From NCBI RefSeq assembly GCF_016428755.1, contig NZ_JAELTI010000011.1:1-64000 (forward strand): a DNA stretch of 64,000 nt, in the 5' to 3' direction. Below, piece after piece: positions 8,690-17,735 of this stretch (position 1 is the first letter of the stretch; each line of letters starts with the position of its first letter). Source of the stretch: Allobosea sp. ASV33 (lineage in GTDB: Bacteria; Pseudomonadota; Alphaproteobacteria; Rhizobiales; Beijerinckiaceae). A program made the translations under genes and the position numbers. The notes below the pieces were generated by a model. The model searched no databases and was not told where the DNA came from. It worked only from the letters and a program-made list of their open reading frames with translations.

Positions 8690-10522
8690 TCAGCGAGCGA
8701 CCGCATAACCCTGGGCGCCGCGCGGATTGGCGCCGGCCTTGATCAGTTGCACGTCGCCATCCATTTCGCGTGCGACCGCCGACAGGCGCCCCTCGGACCA
8801 GGCGTCCCCGACTGTGATCTTGTGACCCCGCGCCGCGAGGTCTTCGCGGACCGCCTCCGGGAAGCGGGATTCGAGCGTCACGGCACCATAGCTGATCTCG
8901 CGCGGCCAGAAGGAGCTGGCGAGGTGATCCGTATGGAAGGACGGCGCATCGATCGCCTCCTGGAGATTCATCCCCTTGTGGAGATGGCGTAGCAGCATAA
9001 CGAGCTGCCACTGGTCCTGCTGGTCGCCACCGGGCGTGCCGAAGGCCATGTAGGGCTGGCCGTCACGGTAGACGGTGGACGGGGTCAGCGTCGTGCGCGG
9101 CCGCTTCGACGGCGCCAGTGTCGAGTTCAGCCCCTCTTCGAGCCAGAACATCTGCGCGCGGGTGGTTAGACTGAAGCCGAGGCCCGGGATGACCGGGCTC
9201 GACTGGAACCAGCCGCCCGACGGCGTCGCAGAGACCATGTTGCCCCAGCGATCGACGGCGCTGACCTGCACGGTGTCGCCGCGCTGGGCGCCCTCGCGGG
9301 TCAACGCCGGCTCGCCTTGCCGGTCATTCGGCAGCTTGGCCTCGCGCGCGACGGTCGGCTCGCCGCCGCCGAGGCCGGGCTGCGCGATCGTACCGACCTT
9401 GCGCAGCGGCGGGAGATTGGGGTTGCGGCCGTCGGGCGTGCCGGGCAGCACCTCCATCGACGCCGTGTCCGTGATCAGCGCCCGCCGGATATCGGCATAG
9501 CCGGATGAGAGCAGCGCCTTGATCGGCACGTCGGAGCTGTCGCCATACCAGGAATCGCGGTCGGCCATCGCGAGCTTGGCGGTCTCGACGACGAGATGCA
9601 CGAAATCGGCGCTCATCGGGTCGAGATCGGCGATATCAGTACCCTTGAGGATCTGCAGCATCTGCAGCAGGACCGGGCCTTGCGACCACGGCCCGCATTT
9701 GAACACCTCGTAGTCGCCATAGGTCACGGAGACGGGCTTCTCGACGAGCGGCTTGTAGTCGGCCATGTCCTGGGCCGTGATCAGGCCCTTGTGGCGGCGG
9801 CCAGAGACGTCCCAGACCTCCTCGGTCGCGCAGAACTGCTCGATCCGCTCGGCCACCGGCCCGCGATACCAGAAATCGAGCGCGGCATCGATCCGCGCCT
9901 CCCGGTTCTTGCCGGATTTCGCGTGGTCGAGGATCTGCTGGTAGAGCGCGGCGATCTGCGGATTGCGGAACAGCTTGCCGGACTGGGGCGCGACGCCGCC
10001 CGGCAGGTAGAGCTCGGCGGAGCTCGGCCAATGGGTTTCGAAGAGCTCCCGCATCTCCCCGATCGTCCGGGCGATGCGCGGAACCAGCGGATGGCCCGTG
10101 CGGGCATAGTAGATCGCCGGAGCCAGCACATCTTCGAGCTCGGCGGTGCCGTAGTCGCGCAGCAGGGTGAGCCAGGCGCCGAAGGCGCCGGGAATGCAGG
10201 CGGCCAGCAGGCCTGTGCCCGGAATGATGTCGAGCCCCAGGCCCTTGAAATAGGCGACGGTCGCCTTCGACGGCGACGGCCCCTGGCCGCAGATCACGAT
10301 CGGCGTATCGGCGCCAGCCGGCGTGACGATGATCGGCACCTCGCCGGCGGGGCCGTTGAGATGCGGCTCGACGATCTGGAGGACGAAGCCGGTGGCGACC
10401 GCTGCATCGAAAGCCGTGTGCCCCTTCTCAAGGATGGACATGCCGACCGTCGAAGCGAGCCAATGCGTCGAGGAAACCGCCCCGAATGTGCCCCTGAGCT
10501 CGGGGCGCGTCGTGAATGTCAT
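8690..10522 (-). CDS. Gamma-glutamyltransferase family protein (ggt-like 2)
   Basis: A 610-residue Ntn-hydrolase of the gamma-glutamyltranspeptidase family, longer than and clearly different from the copy at 2038-3648. The likely processing site is in QRGDTVQVSAVDRWGNM, with Thr as the candidate nucleophile. The usual Gly-Asn-x-Val core is replaced by GNMVSATPSGG, so substrate preference may differ. No signal peptide. First gene of a minus-strand unit with oppA-oppB-oppC. Its promoter region faces a GntR regulator and holds palindromic elements. Confidence 0.88.
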   Translation of the reverse strand: MTFTTRPELRGTFGAVSSTHWLASTVGMSILEKGHTAFDAAVATGFVLQIVEPHLNGPAGEVPIIVTPAGADTPIVICGQGPSPSKATVAYFKGLGLDIIPGTGLLAACIPGAFGAWLTLLRDYGTAELEDVLAPAIYYARTGHPLVPRIARTIGEMRELFETHWPSSAELYLPGGVAPQSGKLFRNPQIAALYQQILDHAKSGKNREARIDAALDFWYRGPVAERIEQFCATEEVWDVSGRRHKGLITAQDMADYKPLVEKPVSVTYGDYEVFKCGPWSQGPVLLQMLQILKGTDIADLDPMSADFVHLVVETAKLAMADRDSWYGDSSDVPIKALLSSGYADIRRALITDTASMEVLPGTPDGRNPNLPPLRKVGTIAQPGLGGGEPTVAREAKLPNDRQGEPALTREGAQRGDTVQVSAVDRWGNMVSATPSGGWFQSSPVIPGLGFSLTTRAQMFWLEEGLNSTLAPSKRPRTTLTPSTVYRDGQPYMAFGTPGGDQQDQWQLVMLLRHLHKGMNLQEAIDAPSFHTDHLASSFWPREISYGAVTLESRFPEAVREDLAARGHKITVGDAWSEGRLSAVAREMDGDVQLIKAGANPRGAQGYAVAR

Positions 10523-10561
10523 GGCGGTTCCTCAGCTCGCCCCGATGAAACTCGACGTGGA

Positions 10562-10653
10562 TTGTCGACAAGGTGGGGCTCTTGCGAAATATTACATACA
10601 AGACTCGCCTCTTGATGCGCAATTCGATGCAAACGCGACTTTTTTGTATACTG
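10562..10653. promoter_or_regulatory. Candidate GntR/FCD operators in divergent promoter region
   Basis: Three related 10-mers lie in the 208-bp gap between ggt-like 2 and the GntR gene: TTGTCGACAA (10562-10571, perfect palindrome), TTACATACAA (10592-10601, reads TTGTATGTAA on the other strand) and TTGTATACTG (10644-10653). All resemble the TTGTnnACAA-type sites of FCD regulators. The last contains TATACT, a possible -10 for the regulator gene. Binding is inferred. Confidence 0.45.
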
Positions 10654-10730
10654 CGCGCTCAAGCTGCAATGAGATCGTGCCATTCACGTCGCCAGCCGAG
10701 GTCGCCAGCTAGCGAATTGAGGACCCTGTG

Positions 10731-11423
10731 ATGCTGGACATGCCGGTCTCCATCAAAAAAAGCCGGAGCGATTTCATCGCCGAGCAGCTGGAGGAAGCCG
10801 TCATCAACGGCCGGGTTCCGGCGGGCTCGCGGCTCGACGAGGCGTCGATCGCCCAACAATTCGGCGTGTCTCGCACGCCGGTCCGCGAAGCGCTGCATAT
10901 CCTGTGTGGACGCGGCCTGGCCGAGCGCGAGCCCTACAAGGGCGTGGTCGTCACGCAGATTTCGGCCGAGCGCATCGGCGAAATGTTCGAGGCGATGGCC
11001 GAGCTCGAAGCGACATGCGGCCGGCTCTCGTCGCATCGGATGACGATGAGCGAACGCGCCGAACTCGAAAGCCTGCACAGCCAGATGAACGTGCTGGCCG
11101 AAGCGGGCGACAATGACGGCTACGACGATCTCAACACCCGATTCCACAACCTCCTCTTCCAGGGCTGCCACAACAGCGACCTGATCGCCGCCGCCCAGAC
11201 CCTGCGCCTGAAACTGGCGCCGTTCCGCAAGTTCCAGCTCAAGGACAAGGGACGGATCAAGCAATCCTGCCGCGAGCATCAGCAGATCGTCGACGCGATT
11301 CTGGACCAGGACGCCAAGACCGCGGAAAGCGCGCTGCGGCGCCATCTTGTTTCAGCGGCACAGGAAGTCCTGCTCAAGCGGCAACGTCGGGAAGACGATG
11401 CTGTCGCGAAGAACCCACTTTGA
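10731..11423 (+). CDS. GntR-family transcriptional regulator, FCD subfamily
   Basis: A 230-residue regulator. The N-terminal winged helix-turn-helix (about 15-80) contains DEASIAQQFGVSRTPVREAL, the GntR signature. The C-terminal part (about 90-220) is the all-helical FCD ligand domain with the expected metal-site pattern around DLNTRFHNLLFQGCHN. ATG 10731 has GAGGA 7 bp upstream; a GTG at 10728 is too close. It probably controls the divergent ggt2-opp operon and itself. A SnoaL-like gene follows 14 bp downstream. Confidence 0.93.
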   Translation: MLDMPVSIKKSRSDFIAEQLEEAVINGRVPAGSRLDEASIAQQFGVSRTPVREALHILCGRGLAEREPYKGVVVTQISAERIGEMFEAMAELEATCGRLSSHRMTMSERAELESLHSQMNVLAEAGDNDGYDDLNTRFHNLLFQGCHNSDLIAAAQTLRLKLAPFRKFQLKDKGRIKQSCREHQQIVDAILDQDAKTAESALRRHLVSAAQEVLLKRQRREDDAVAKNPL

Positions 11424-11437
11424 AAGGCAGGTTTGGA

Positions 11438-11818
11438 ATGGCCGACACAACCGAGGCCGATGCCATCCGCGCGCTGATCGCCACCATGCAGGCGGCCTGG
11501 AACCGCGGCGATTTTCACGGCTACATGGCAGGCTTCGCCAATCCCGACGTGATCTTCGTCTCGCGCGGACGCATCCAGAAGGACTGGCAGGCGACGCTGG
11601 ACCATTACATCGCCGACTATGGCGGTGCGCCCGGTTCGCAGGGGCAACTCGCCTTCTCGAATATCCGCATCGAGATGCTCGCGCCGGATGCCGCCCAGTT
11701 GATCAGCGACTACAGGCTGGAGCGCGCTGCGGGCAACCAGATCGGCGTCAATACGCGCCTGATGCGCAAGCGCGACAGCGGGTGGGTCATCGCTCTCAAT
11801 CATGTCTCTCAGATTTGA
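11438..11818 (+). CDS. SnoaL/NTF2-like fold protein
   Basis: A 126-residue small protein with the pattern of the SnoaL/SgcJ NTF2-like group: an N-terminal helix EADAIRALIATMQAAWNRGD, then GYMAGFANPDVIFVSRG and a C-terminal beta stretch ending GWVIALNHVSQI. Such proteins bind or isomerise small molecules, and many have no known activity. ATG 11438 follows AAAGGCAGG. It lies 14 bp behind the GntR gene and is probably co-transcribed. Function not known. Confidence 0.82.
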   Translation: MADTTEADAIRALIATMQAAWNRGDFHGYMAGFANPDVIFVSRGRIQKDWQATLDHYIADYGGAPGSQGQLAFSNIRIEMLAPDAAQLISDYRLERAAGNQIGVNTRLMRKRDSGWVIALNHVSQI

Positions 11819-12030
11819 GCGCCCATCCTCGCGTGCATGCGCCGGCAAACTGACGCCGAAGACGTCTTCGATCGCGCATCCGTGACGAAAGCCATGCGGA
11901 CCGAGGAAGACCTTTCGGCATAGACTAAAGAATGATGGAGAATGCGGTTCTTGCAGGCCCGCAGATGGCCCATCATGACGGAAATCGGGCGCTCAGATCC
12001 GATCTAATCCATTAAATCGGGAGGATTGCG

Positions 12031-13185
12031 ATGAATCTCACTCGTCGCGGATTTACGACGGCGCTCGCCGGCGGCATTGCCGCACCTGCCGTCATCCGCA
12101 CGGCCTTCGCCCAGGGCGCCACCGTCAAGATCGGCATGGTCGTGCCGATGACGGGCGCCGCCGCCGAATCCGGCTCCTTTGCCCAGACCGGCGCCAAGAT
12201 CGCGTTGGAAGCCGTCAACAAGGCCGGCGGCGTGCTCGGCAAGCCGCTGGAGCTCATCTTCGAGGACGATCAGACCACCAATCCCGGGGCTGTCCTGGCC
12301 TTCTCCAAGCTCGCGAGCCAGCCGGACATCGTCGCCTTCATCGGCTCCATCCGCTCGACCCAGATGCATGCGATGGCGCCCGACATGCTCAAGATCGGCA
12401 AGCCCGTCGGTTTCGGCGGTACGGACCCCAACCTTACGAAGCTCGGCAATCCCTGGCTCTTCCGCTTCCGCCCGAACGATTCCTATTCGGGCAAGGTGAT
12501 CGCGCAGTTCGGCGCCAAGGAGCTCGGCAAGAAGAAATGGGCGATCGTCCATTCGACCGACGCCTTCGGCACCGCCGGCGGCAAGGCGCTGGCCGACGCC
12601 CTGCCCGATAACGGCGCGACGCTCGCGCTCGACCAGGGCTATGCCAACCAGAGCCAGGATTTCACGCCGGTCGTTCTGGCGGTCCGCCAGTCCGGCGCCG
12701 ACATTCTCGGCACCTACTTCACCTTCGAGACCGATCTCGGCATCTTCGCCCGGCAATTGCGCCAGCTCGGCGTGAACATTCCCTGGGTCGGGTCGCCCTC
12801 GATCGTCAATATCTCGGCGCTGAAGCTCGCGGGTCCCGCGCTCTACAACACCTACGGCGTCGCCGACTACGCCGAGGATTCGAGCGAGGCCTCGAAGGCT
12901 TTCGGCAAGGCCTATCGCGATGTCCGCAAGGTCGCGCCGGACAACCAGTCGTCCTGGACCTTCGACGCCGTGACCTGCCTGGCCATGGCCATGAACAAGG
13001 CCGGATCGACCGAGCCCGAGAAGGTGCGCCAGGCGATGATCGCCATCCGCGGCCACAAGGGCGCCGAGGGCGAGTACAATTTCGACAAGAACGGTGACGG
13101 CCTGCACGGCTACAACATCGTCAAGAACGACAAGGGCGACATCAAGTTCGACAAGCGGATCGACTTCACGCCCAATCTCGGCTGA
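12031..13185 (+). CDS. Branched-chain-amino-acid-type ABC substrate-binding protein
   Basis: A 384-residue periplasmic type I binding protein (LivJ/LivK-like). The N-terminus MNLTRRGFTTALAGGIAAP is a twin-arginine signal, with cleavage near AFAQG. The mature protein begins VKIGMVVPMTGAAA, as in the family. GGGAGG lies just upstream of ATG. First gene of an operon with LivH, a LivM-LivG fusion and LivF. The ligand could be branched-chain amino acids, amides or other small acids and cannot be told from sequence. Confidence 0.94.
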   Translation: MNLTRRGFTTALAGGIAAPAVIRTAFAQGATVKIGMVVPMTGAAAESGSFAQTGAKIALEAVNKAGGVLGKPLELIFEDDQTTNPGAVLAFSKLASQPDIVAFIGSIRSTQMHAMAPDMLKIGKPVGFGGTDPNLTKLGNPWLFRFRPNDSYSGKVIAQFGAKELGKKKWAIVHSTDAFGTAGGKALADALPDNGATLALDQGYANQSQDFTPVVLAVRQSGADILGTYFTFETDLGIFARQLRQLGVNIPWVGSPSIVNISALKLAGPALYNTYGVADYAEDSSEASKAFGKAYRDVRKVAPDNQSSWTFDAVTCLAMAMNKAGSTEPEKVRQAMIAIRGHKGAEGEYNFDKNGDGLHGYNIVKNDKGDIKFDKRIDFTPNLG

Positions 13186-13263
13186 TCCGTCGGCACCGGC
13201 GCCGGCTCTCTCAAAACAGAGGGCAGCGCTCGCCGAAGCGCCCGGCACATCCATACCACGCCT

Positions 13264-13297
13264 TCCGCGGCAAGCGGCCTTGGCCGTTCGCCGCGGA
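13264..13297 (+). promoter_or_regulatory. Stem-loop between binding protein and livH
   Basis: TCCGCGGC (13264-13271) pairs with GCCGCGGA (13290-13297), and an inner CGGCC/GGCCG closes a 2-nt loop. It sits in the 146-bp gap after the binding-protein gene with no T tract. Likely an mRNA-stabilising or partial-termination element that raises binding protein over membrane components (inference). Confidence 0.5.
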
Positions 13298-13331
13298 GGA
13301 CCGATCGGCTCCACGCAAGCGCGGTAGACAG

Positions 13332-14207
13332 ATGGATCTCGTCCTTCAGCTTCTTTTCACGGGAATCGGCATCGGCTCGGTCTATGCGCTGGTCGCGCTG
13401 GGCTTCGTCCTGATCTTCCGCGCCACCAATGTGGTAAACTTCGCCCAGGGCGAGTTCTCGATGGTGGCGGCCTTCCTGATGGTGGTCTTCTCCCTCAAGA
13501 TCGGCCTGCCTTACTGGATCGCCTTCGTTTTGGCCCTGGTCTGCATGGCCTGCCTGGGGGCGGTGTTCAATCTGGCGGTCTACTACCCGCTGCGGCACCG
13601 CACCTATCTGCCGGTCATCATCTCGACGATCGGCGCCTCGATCTTCATGGCCAATACCACGCTGGCGATCCATGGACCCGAACCGGAGGTGCTGTCGGGC
13701 TGGTTCGACACGCCGGGCTTCATGCTCGGCCCGGTCTATCTCGACAACCAATACGTCCTGATCATCGTCGTCACCGCGCTGCTGGTCGCGCTGCAATACT
13801 GGTTCTTCGAGCACACCCTGCTCGGCAAGAAATTGCAGGCGACCTCGCAGGACAAGGAGATGGCCTCGCTGCTCGGCATTCCCGTCGCGGTGATGATCAT
13901 GATCACCTTCGTCTATTCCGCGGTGATCGGCGGCATTGCCGGCATCCTGGTCGCGCCAGTGCTCTTCGTCTCGATCGGCATGGGCGCGACCATCGCGCTG
14001 AAGGCCTTCGCGGCGACGATCATCGGCGGCTTCGGCGACGTCACCGGCGCGATCATCGGCGGCCTCGCGCTCGGCGTCATCGAAACCTTCGGCGCGGCCT
14101 ACATCTCGGTGCCCTACAAGGACGGCTTCGCCTTCCTGGTGCTGATCGCCTTCCTGATCTTCCGGCCGCAGGGCATCTTCGGCGAGCGCGTGGCGGAAAA
14201 AGCATGA
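13332..14207 (+). CDS. livH: Branched-chain-amino-acid-type ABC permease LivH
   Basis: A 291-residue hydrophobic permease of about eight membrane segments. LivH marks include GIGSVYALVALGFVLIFRA, TNVVNFAQGEFSM near the N-terminus and the C-terminal GGFGDVTGAIIGG repeat-like loop that contacts the ATPase. The ATG of the next gene overlaps its stop (ATGA at 14204), so the two are translationally coupled. It forms the pore with the LivM half of the downstream fusion protein. Confidence 0.94.
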   Translation: MDLVLQLLFTGIGIGSVYALVALGFVLIFRATNVVNFAQGEFSMVAAFLMVVFSLKIGLPYWIAFVLALVCMACLGAVFNLAVYYPLRHRTYLPVIISTIGASIFMANTTLAIHGPEPEVLSGWFDTPGFMLGPVYLDNQYVLIIVVTALLVALQYWFFEHTLLGKKLQATSQDKEMASLLGIPVAVMIMITFVYSAVIGGIAGILVAPVLFVSIGMGATIALKAFAATIIGGFGDVTGAIIGGLALGVIETFGAAYISVPYKDGFAFLVLIAFLIFRPQGIFGERVAEKA

Positions 14208-15982
14208 GCACGACCGAAACCTCCGCCGCCGGGGATGTCCGGCCGCGCCTGCGCTGGGGCGTCCCGGCCTTCGTCCTGCTCGTGCTGGCCGCGATGGTGC
14301 TGGCCGTCGCGGTGCCGAAGACCGGCTACATCCTCAACATCTCGCTGCAGGCGACGACCTATGCCATCGCCGTCCTCGGGCTGACCATCGTTCTGGGCCT
14401 GTGCGGCCAGATCAATCTGGCGCAGGCCGCCTTCTTCGGGCTCGGCGCCTATGCGGTCGGCATCGGCCAGACCGAATACGGCCTGAACTTCTGGGTCTGC
14501 CTGCCGATCGGCACCAGCATGGCGGCGGGCTTCGGCGCGCTGCTCGGCGCCTCGACGCTGCGGCTCGGCGGGCACTACCTCGCCATGGTCACGATCTCCT
14601 TCCAGCAGATCGTCACGCTCGTGCTGATCAACTGGATCCCGGTCACCAAGGGGCCGGACGGCGTGCGCGCCATCCCGCGCCCGGGCTTCCTCGCCGACGG
14701 ATCGAGCTATCTCGCCTTCTGCATCGCCATGCTCGCCGGCCTCGGCTTCCTTGTCTGGCGCTTGCGCGACACCAAACTCGGCCGCGCGATGCGGGCCGTG
14801 CGCGACAACGAGCTCGCCGCCGGCGTCGCCGGCATCGACGTCTACCGCACCAAGGTCACGGCCTTCGCGCTCTCCGCCATCTTGGGCGGCATCGGCGGCG
14901 GCCTGTTCGCGGGCGGCTTCGCCTATGTCAGCCCGGACCAGTTCTCCTTCGCGGAATCCGTGGTGTTCCTGACCATGGTGCTTCTCGGCGGCGTCGCCTC
15001 GCCGATCGGCGCCGTCATCGGCACGGGTCTGCTGATCCTGATCCCGGAATGGCTGCGCTTCCTGAAGAGCATCCCCGGTCTCTATCTCGCCATCTACGGC
15101 GCCGCGGTGATCCTGATCGTGCTGTTCATGCCGGACGGCATCTGGGGTTTTCTGCGTGGGCAGTTTGACCGCTTCAAGCGCGCCGTCCTGCCCGGTCGCA
15201 AGGCCGCAACCCTCGCCCTGTCGGGCGGCGGCGAAGGCACCGAGACCGTGATGGAGGTGCGCGGGCTCTCCAAGCATTTCGGTGGGCTGAAGGCGGTCGA
15301 CGAGGTCGATCTCACCATCAAGCGCGGCGGCGTGCATGCGCTGATCGGCCCGAACGGCTCCGGCAAGACCACGACTCTGAACGTTCTGTCCGGCCTCTAC
15401 CGGGCGACGGCGGGCACGATCAAGCTCAATGGGCAGGACGTCACCGACCTGCCGCCGCATGCCCGCACCAAGGCCGGCCTCGGCCGCACCTTCCAGAACA
15501 TCCGGCTCTGGCGCTCGATGACGGCGCTGGAGAACGTCATGGTCGGGGCCGAGCGGCCTGGAAGCACGGTCGGCAACGATGCCACCGCTGCGATGGCGCG
15601 GGCACGGGCGGCGCTCGCCTTCGTCGACCTGGAGGAACGCGCCGACGAGGTCGTGGCCAATTTCTCCTATGGCCACCAGAGGGCCGTCGAGATCGCGCGC
15701 GCGCTCGCCGGAGACCCTGTGCTGCTCCTGCTCGACGAGCCCGGCGCGGGCCTGAACTCCTCGGAAAAGGTCGAATTGCGCAACCTGCTCAAGCGCATCT
15801 CGGCCCGGGGCCTCACCATCCTGATCATCGATCACGACATGACGCTGGTCAGCGAGGTCGCCCAGCAGATCACAGTGCTGAATTTCGGCCGCCGCATCGC
15901 GGACGGCTATTCCGCCGACGTGCTGAAACATCCCGACGTGATCGCGGCCTATCTGGGAACGACGCCCGATGTCCCTGCTTGA
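14204..15982 (+). CDS. Fused LivM permease - LivG ATPase
   Basis: A 592-residue fusion. Residues 1 to about 310 form a LivM-type permease (GLCGQINLAQAAFFGLGAYAVG, then RAVRDNELAAGVAGID and GGVASPIGAVIGTG). From about residue 350 an ATPase follows with Walker A GPNGSGKTTT, the Q-loop in FQNIRLW, a signature-like FSYGHQRAVEIARAL, Walker B LLLLDEPGAGL and the switch His in IIDHDMTLV. LivM and LivG are usually separate genes. No stop or frameshift is seen at the junction. The signature FSYGHQ departs slightly from LSYGQQ. Confidence 0.94.
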   Translation: MSTTETSAAGDVRPRLRWGVPAFVLLVLAAMVLAVAVPKTGYILNISLQATTYAIAVLGLTIVLGLCGQINLAQAAFFGLGAYAVGIGQTEYGLNFWVCLPIGTSMAAGFGALLGASTLRLGGHYLAMVTISFQQIVTLVLINWIPVTKGPDGVRAIPRPGFLADGSSYLAFCIAMLAGLGFLVWRLRDTKLGRAMRAVRDNELAAGVAGIDVYRTKVTAFALSAILGGIGGGLFAGGFAYVSPDQFSFAESVVFLTMVLLGGVASPIGAVIGTGLLILIPEWLRFLKSIPGLYLAIYGAAVILIVLFMPDGIWGFLRGQFDRFKRAVLPGRKAATLALSGGGEGTETVMEVRGLSKHFGGLKAVDEVDLTIKRGGVHALIGPNGSGKTTTLNVLSGLYRATAGTIKLNGQDVTDLPPHARTKAGLGRTFQNIRLWRSMTALENVMVGAERPGSTVGNDATAAMARARAALAFVDLEERADEVVANFSYGHQRAVEIARALAGDPVLLLLDEPGAGLNSSEKVELRNLLKRISARGLTILIIDHDMTLVSEVAQQITVLNFGRRIADGYSADVLKHPDVIAAYLGTTPDVPA

Positions 15983-16700
15983 ACTGAAATCCCTCGTCGT
16001 CCGCTATGGCGAGGTCGAAGCCGTCGATGGCATCTCGCTCGTCGTCGAGGCCGGCGAGGTCGTCACCCTGCTCGGCTCGAACGGCGCCGGCAAATCGACC
16101 ACGCTGCGCGCCATATCCGGCCTCGCCAAGCCGGCCTCGGGCGACATCCTGTTCGACGGGCAGTCGATCGTCGGCCTGAGGCCAGAAGAGATCGTGCGCC
16201 GCGGCATCGCCCATGTCCCGGAAGGCCGCCGCGTCTTTCCGGGCCTGAGCGTGCGCGAGAACATCATGCTCGGCGCCTCGAACCGGCCCGACATGAAGAC
16301 CGCGGCGATCAGGCGCGAGGCGGACGAGATGTTCGATCTCTTTCCCGATATCCGGCGCTTCGCCGATGCGCTGGGCTGGACGCTGTCGGGCGGCCAGCAG
16401 CAGATGGTCGCGGTCGCGCGCGGTCTGATGGCGAAGCCGCGCATCCTGCTCCTCGACGAGCCCTCGCTCGGCCTTGCCCCCGTCATCGTCCAGGCGGTCT
16501 TTGCGATCATCGCCGAGATCCGGCGGCGCGGAACGACCGTATTGCTGGTCGAGCAGAACGCCCGCATGGGCCTGTCGGTCGCCGACCGCGGCTATGTCCT
16601 GGAAACCGGCAAGCTCGTGCTCGCCGGCACGCCGGAGCAGCTCTGGTCGAACGAGGAGATCCGTGCGGCCTATCTCGGAGGGCGCAAGGCTGTGGCGTAG
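15969..16700 (+). CDS. livF: Branched-chain-amino-acid-type ABC ATPase LivF
   Basis: A 243-residue ATPase. Walker A GSNGAGKST, Q-loop region HVPEGRRVFPGLSV (typical of LivF), signature LSGGQQQM, Walker B ILLLDEPSLGLAP and switch region VLLVEQNARMGL are all intact. It starts 14 bp inside the end of the LivM-LivG gene. It would pair with the fused LivG domain as the second nucleotide-binding subunit. Last gene of this transporter operon. Confidence 0.95.
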   Translation: MSLLELKSLVVRYGEVEAVDGISLVVEAGEVVTLLGSNGAGKSTTLRAISGLAKPASGDILFDGQSIVGLRPEEIVRRGIAHVPEGRRVFPGLSVRENIMLGASNRPDMKTAAIRREADEMFDLFPDIRRFADALGWTLSGGQQQMVAVARGLMAKPRILLLDEPSLGLAPVIVQAVFAIIAEIRRRGTTVLLVEQNARMGLSVADRGYVLETGKLVLAGTPEQLWSNEEIRAAYLGGRKAVA

Positions 16701-16703
16701 CGG

Positions 16704-16726
16704 TCGGAGCATCGACCGCGCTCCGA
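16704..16726. terminator. Hairpin between convergent livF and CobW gene
   Basis: TCGGAGC (16704-16710) and GCTCCGA (16720-16726) form a 7-bp stem with a 9-nt loop right after the livF stop. There is no T tract. Probable 3'-end structure of the transporter operon. Confidence 0.4.
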
Positions 16727-16768
16727 TCCGGCATGAAGGGCGAATAGGCCGGTGCCCTGCCCGATCGC

Positions 16769-17731
16769 TCAGCCTCGACGACCAGCCGGGCTCGCGGAAG
16801 ACGCCTCTGCGCTCTTTCGTCCTGCCGCGCTCATGGCCTCATCGATCTCAGATTGTGTGATCTGACCGATCTCCGCAATGAAGACGATGCGCGTGCCGGG
16901 CCTTCCCGACTCGTCCCGATCGAACGGCGCCAATGTGGCCTTCCCGCCCGCGAGCTGAAAGAGATAGCGGCCATCCGGCCTCTCGACCGTCTCGAGAAGC
17001 CCTTTCGCGCGGACGAGCCGTGGCGCCATCCGGCCGATCGCCTGCTGGAAACGGGCAAGCGAAATCGGCTCTGCGGCCGTCCAGTCGAAGCTCTCGAAAC
17101 GGTCGATGCTCGGCCTCTTCGGGCGCGTAATCCGCTCGCGGGCCATCCCGACATCCGGAAAGACCAGCTCGAGCGGGATATCGCCCCCCGTCGCCTCGAC
17201 AAGGGCGGCCCTGCGATTGATCTGCGACAGGGCGCGACGGCGCGCCTCGAAGGTCGGCTTGTCGACGAGATCGCCCTTGCTGAGGGCAACGAGATCGGCA
17301 GCTCGCAATTGGCTCAGCAGCAGGGGATCGCCGAGATCCGCCTCCGGCGATGCGGCATCGGCGACGCACAGCACCGTCTCCAGCGGGGCTTCGCGCCAGA
17401 TCACCGGATCCATCAGGTTGCGGATGATGTCCTCGGGATCGGCAACACCGCTGGTCTCGATCACGATCGCTTCCGGCCGGGGCGTTCGTCGCAGCAGATT
17501 GGCGAGCGTCCGCAGCAGATCGCCTTCCAGCGAGCAGCAGATGCAGCCATTGGCGAGGCTGACGACCCCGTCCTCGGCGCCCGCGATCAGCTCCGCATCG
17601 ATATTGATGGCGCCGAAATCATTGACGACGGCGGCGATGCGGCGGCCGTCCGCCTGCTGCAAGATATGGTTGACCAGCGTCGTCTTGCCGGCCCCGAGAA
17701 AGCCGGTGACCAGCAGGATCGGAACCGGCAT
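16769..17731 (-). CDS. CobW/COG0523-family GTP-binding metallochaperone-like protein
   Basis: A 320-residue G3E GTPase. Walker A GFLGAGKT lies at the N-terminus; NDFGAINID and the metal-binding CxCC motif (NGCICCSLEGD) follow, then VALSKGDLVD as the base-recognition motif. The C-terminal CobW domain covers roughly 220-320. Such proteins deliver metals to metalloenzymes. ATG 17731 lies 4 bp after the amidohydrolase stop, so it may help load zinc into that neighbour, but this is a guess from position. Confidence 0.92.
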   Translation of the reverse strand: MPVPILLVTGFLGAGKTTLVNHILQQADGRRIAAVVNDFGAINIDAELIAGAEDGVVSLANGCICCSLEGDLLRTLANLLRRTPRPEAIVIETSGVADPEDIIRNLMDPVIWREAPLETVLCVADAASPEADLGDPLLLSQLRAADLVALSKGDLVDKPTFEARRRALSQINRRAALVEATGGDIPLELVFPDVGMARERITRPKRPSIDRFESFDWTAAEPISLARFQQAIGRMAPRLVRAKGLLETVERPDGRYLFQLAGGKATLAPFDRDESGRPGTRIVFIAEIGQITQSEIDEAMSAAGRKSAEASSASPAGRRG

Positions 17732-17735
17732 GGCC

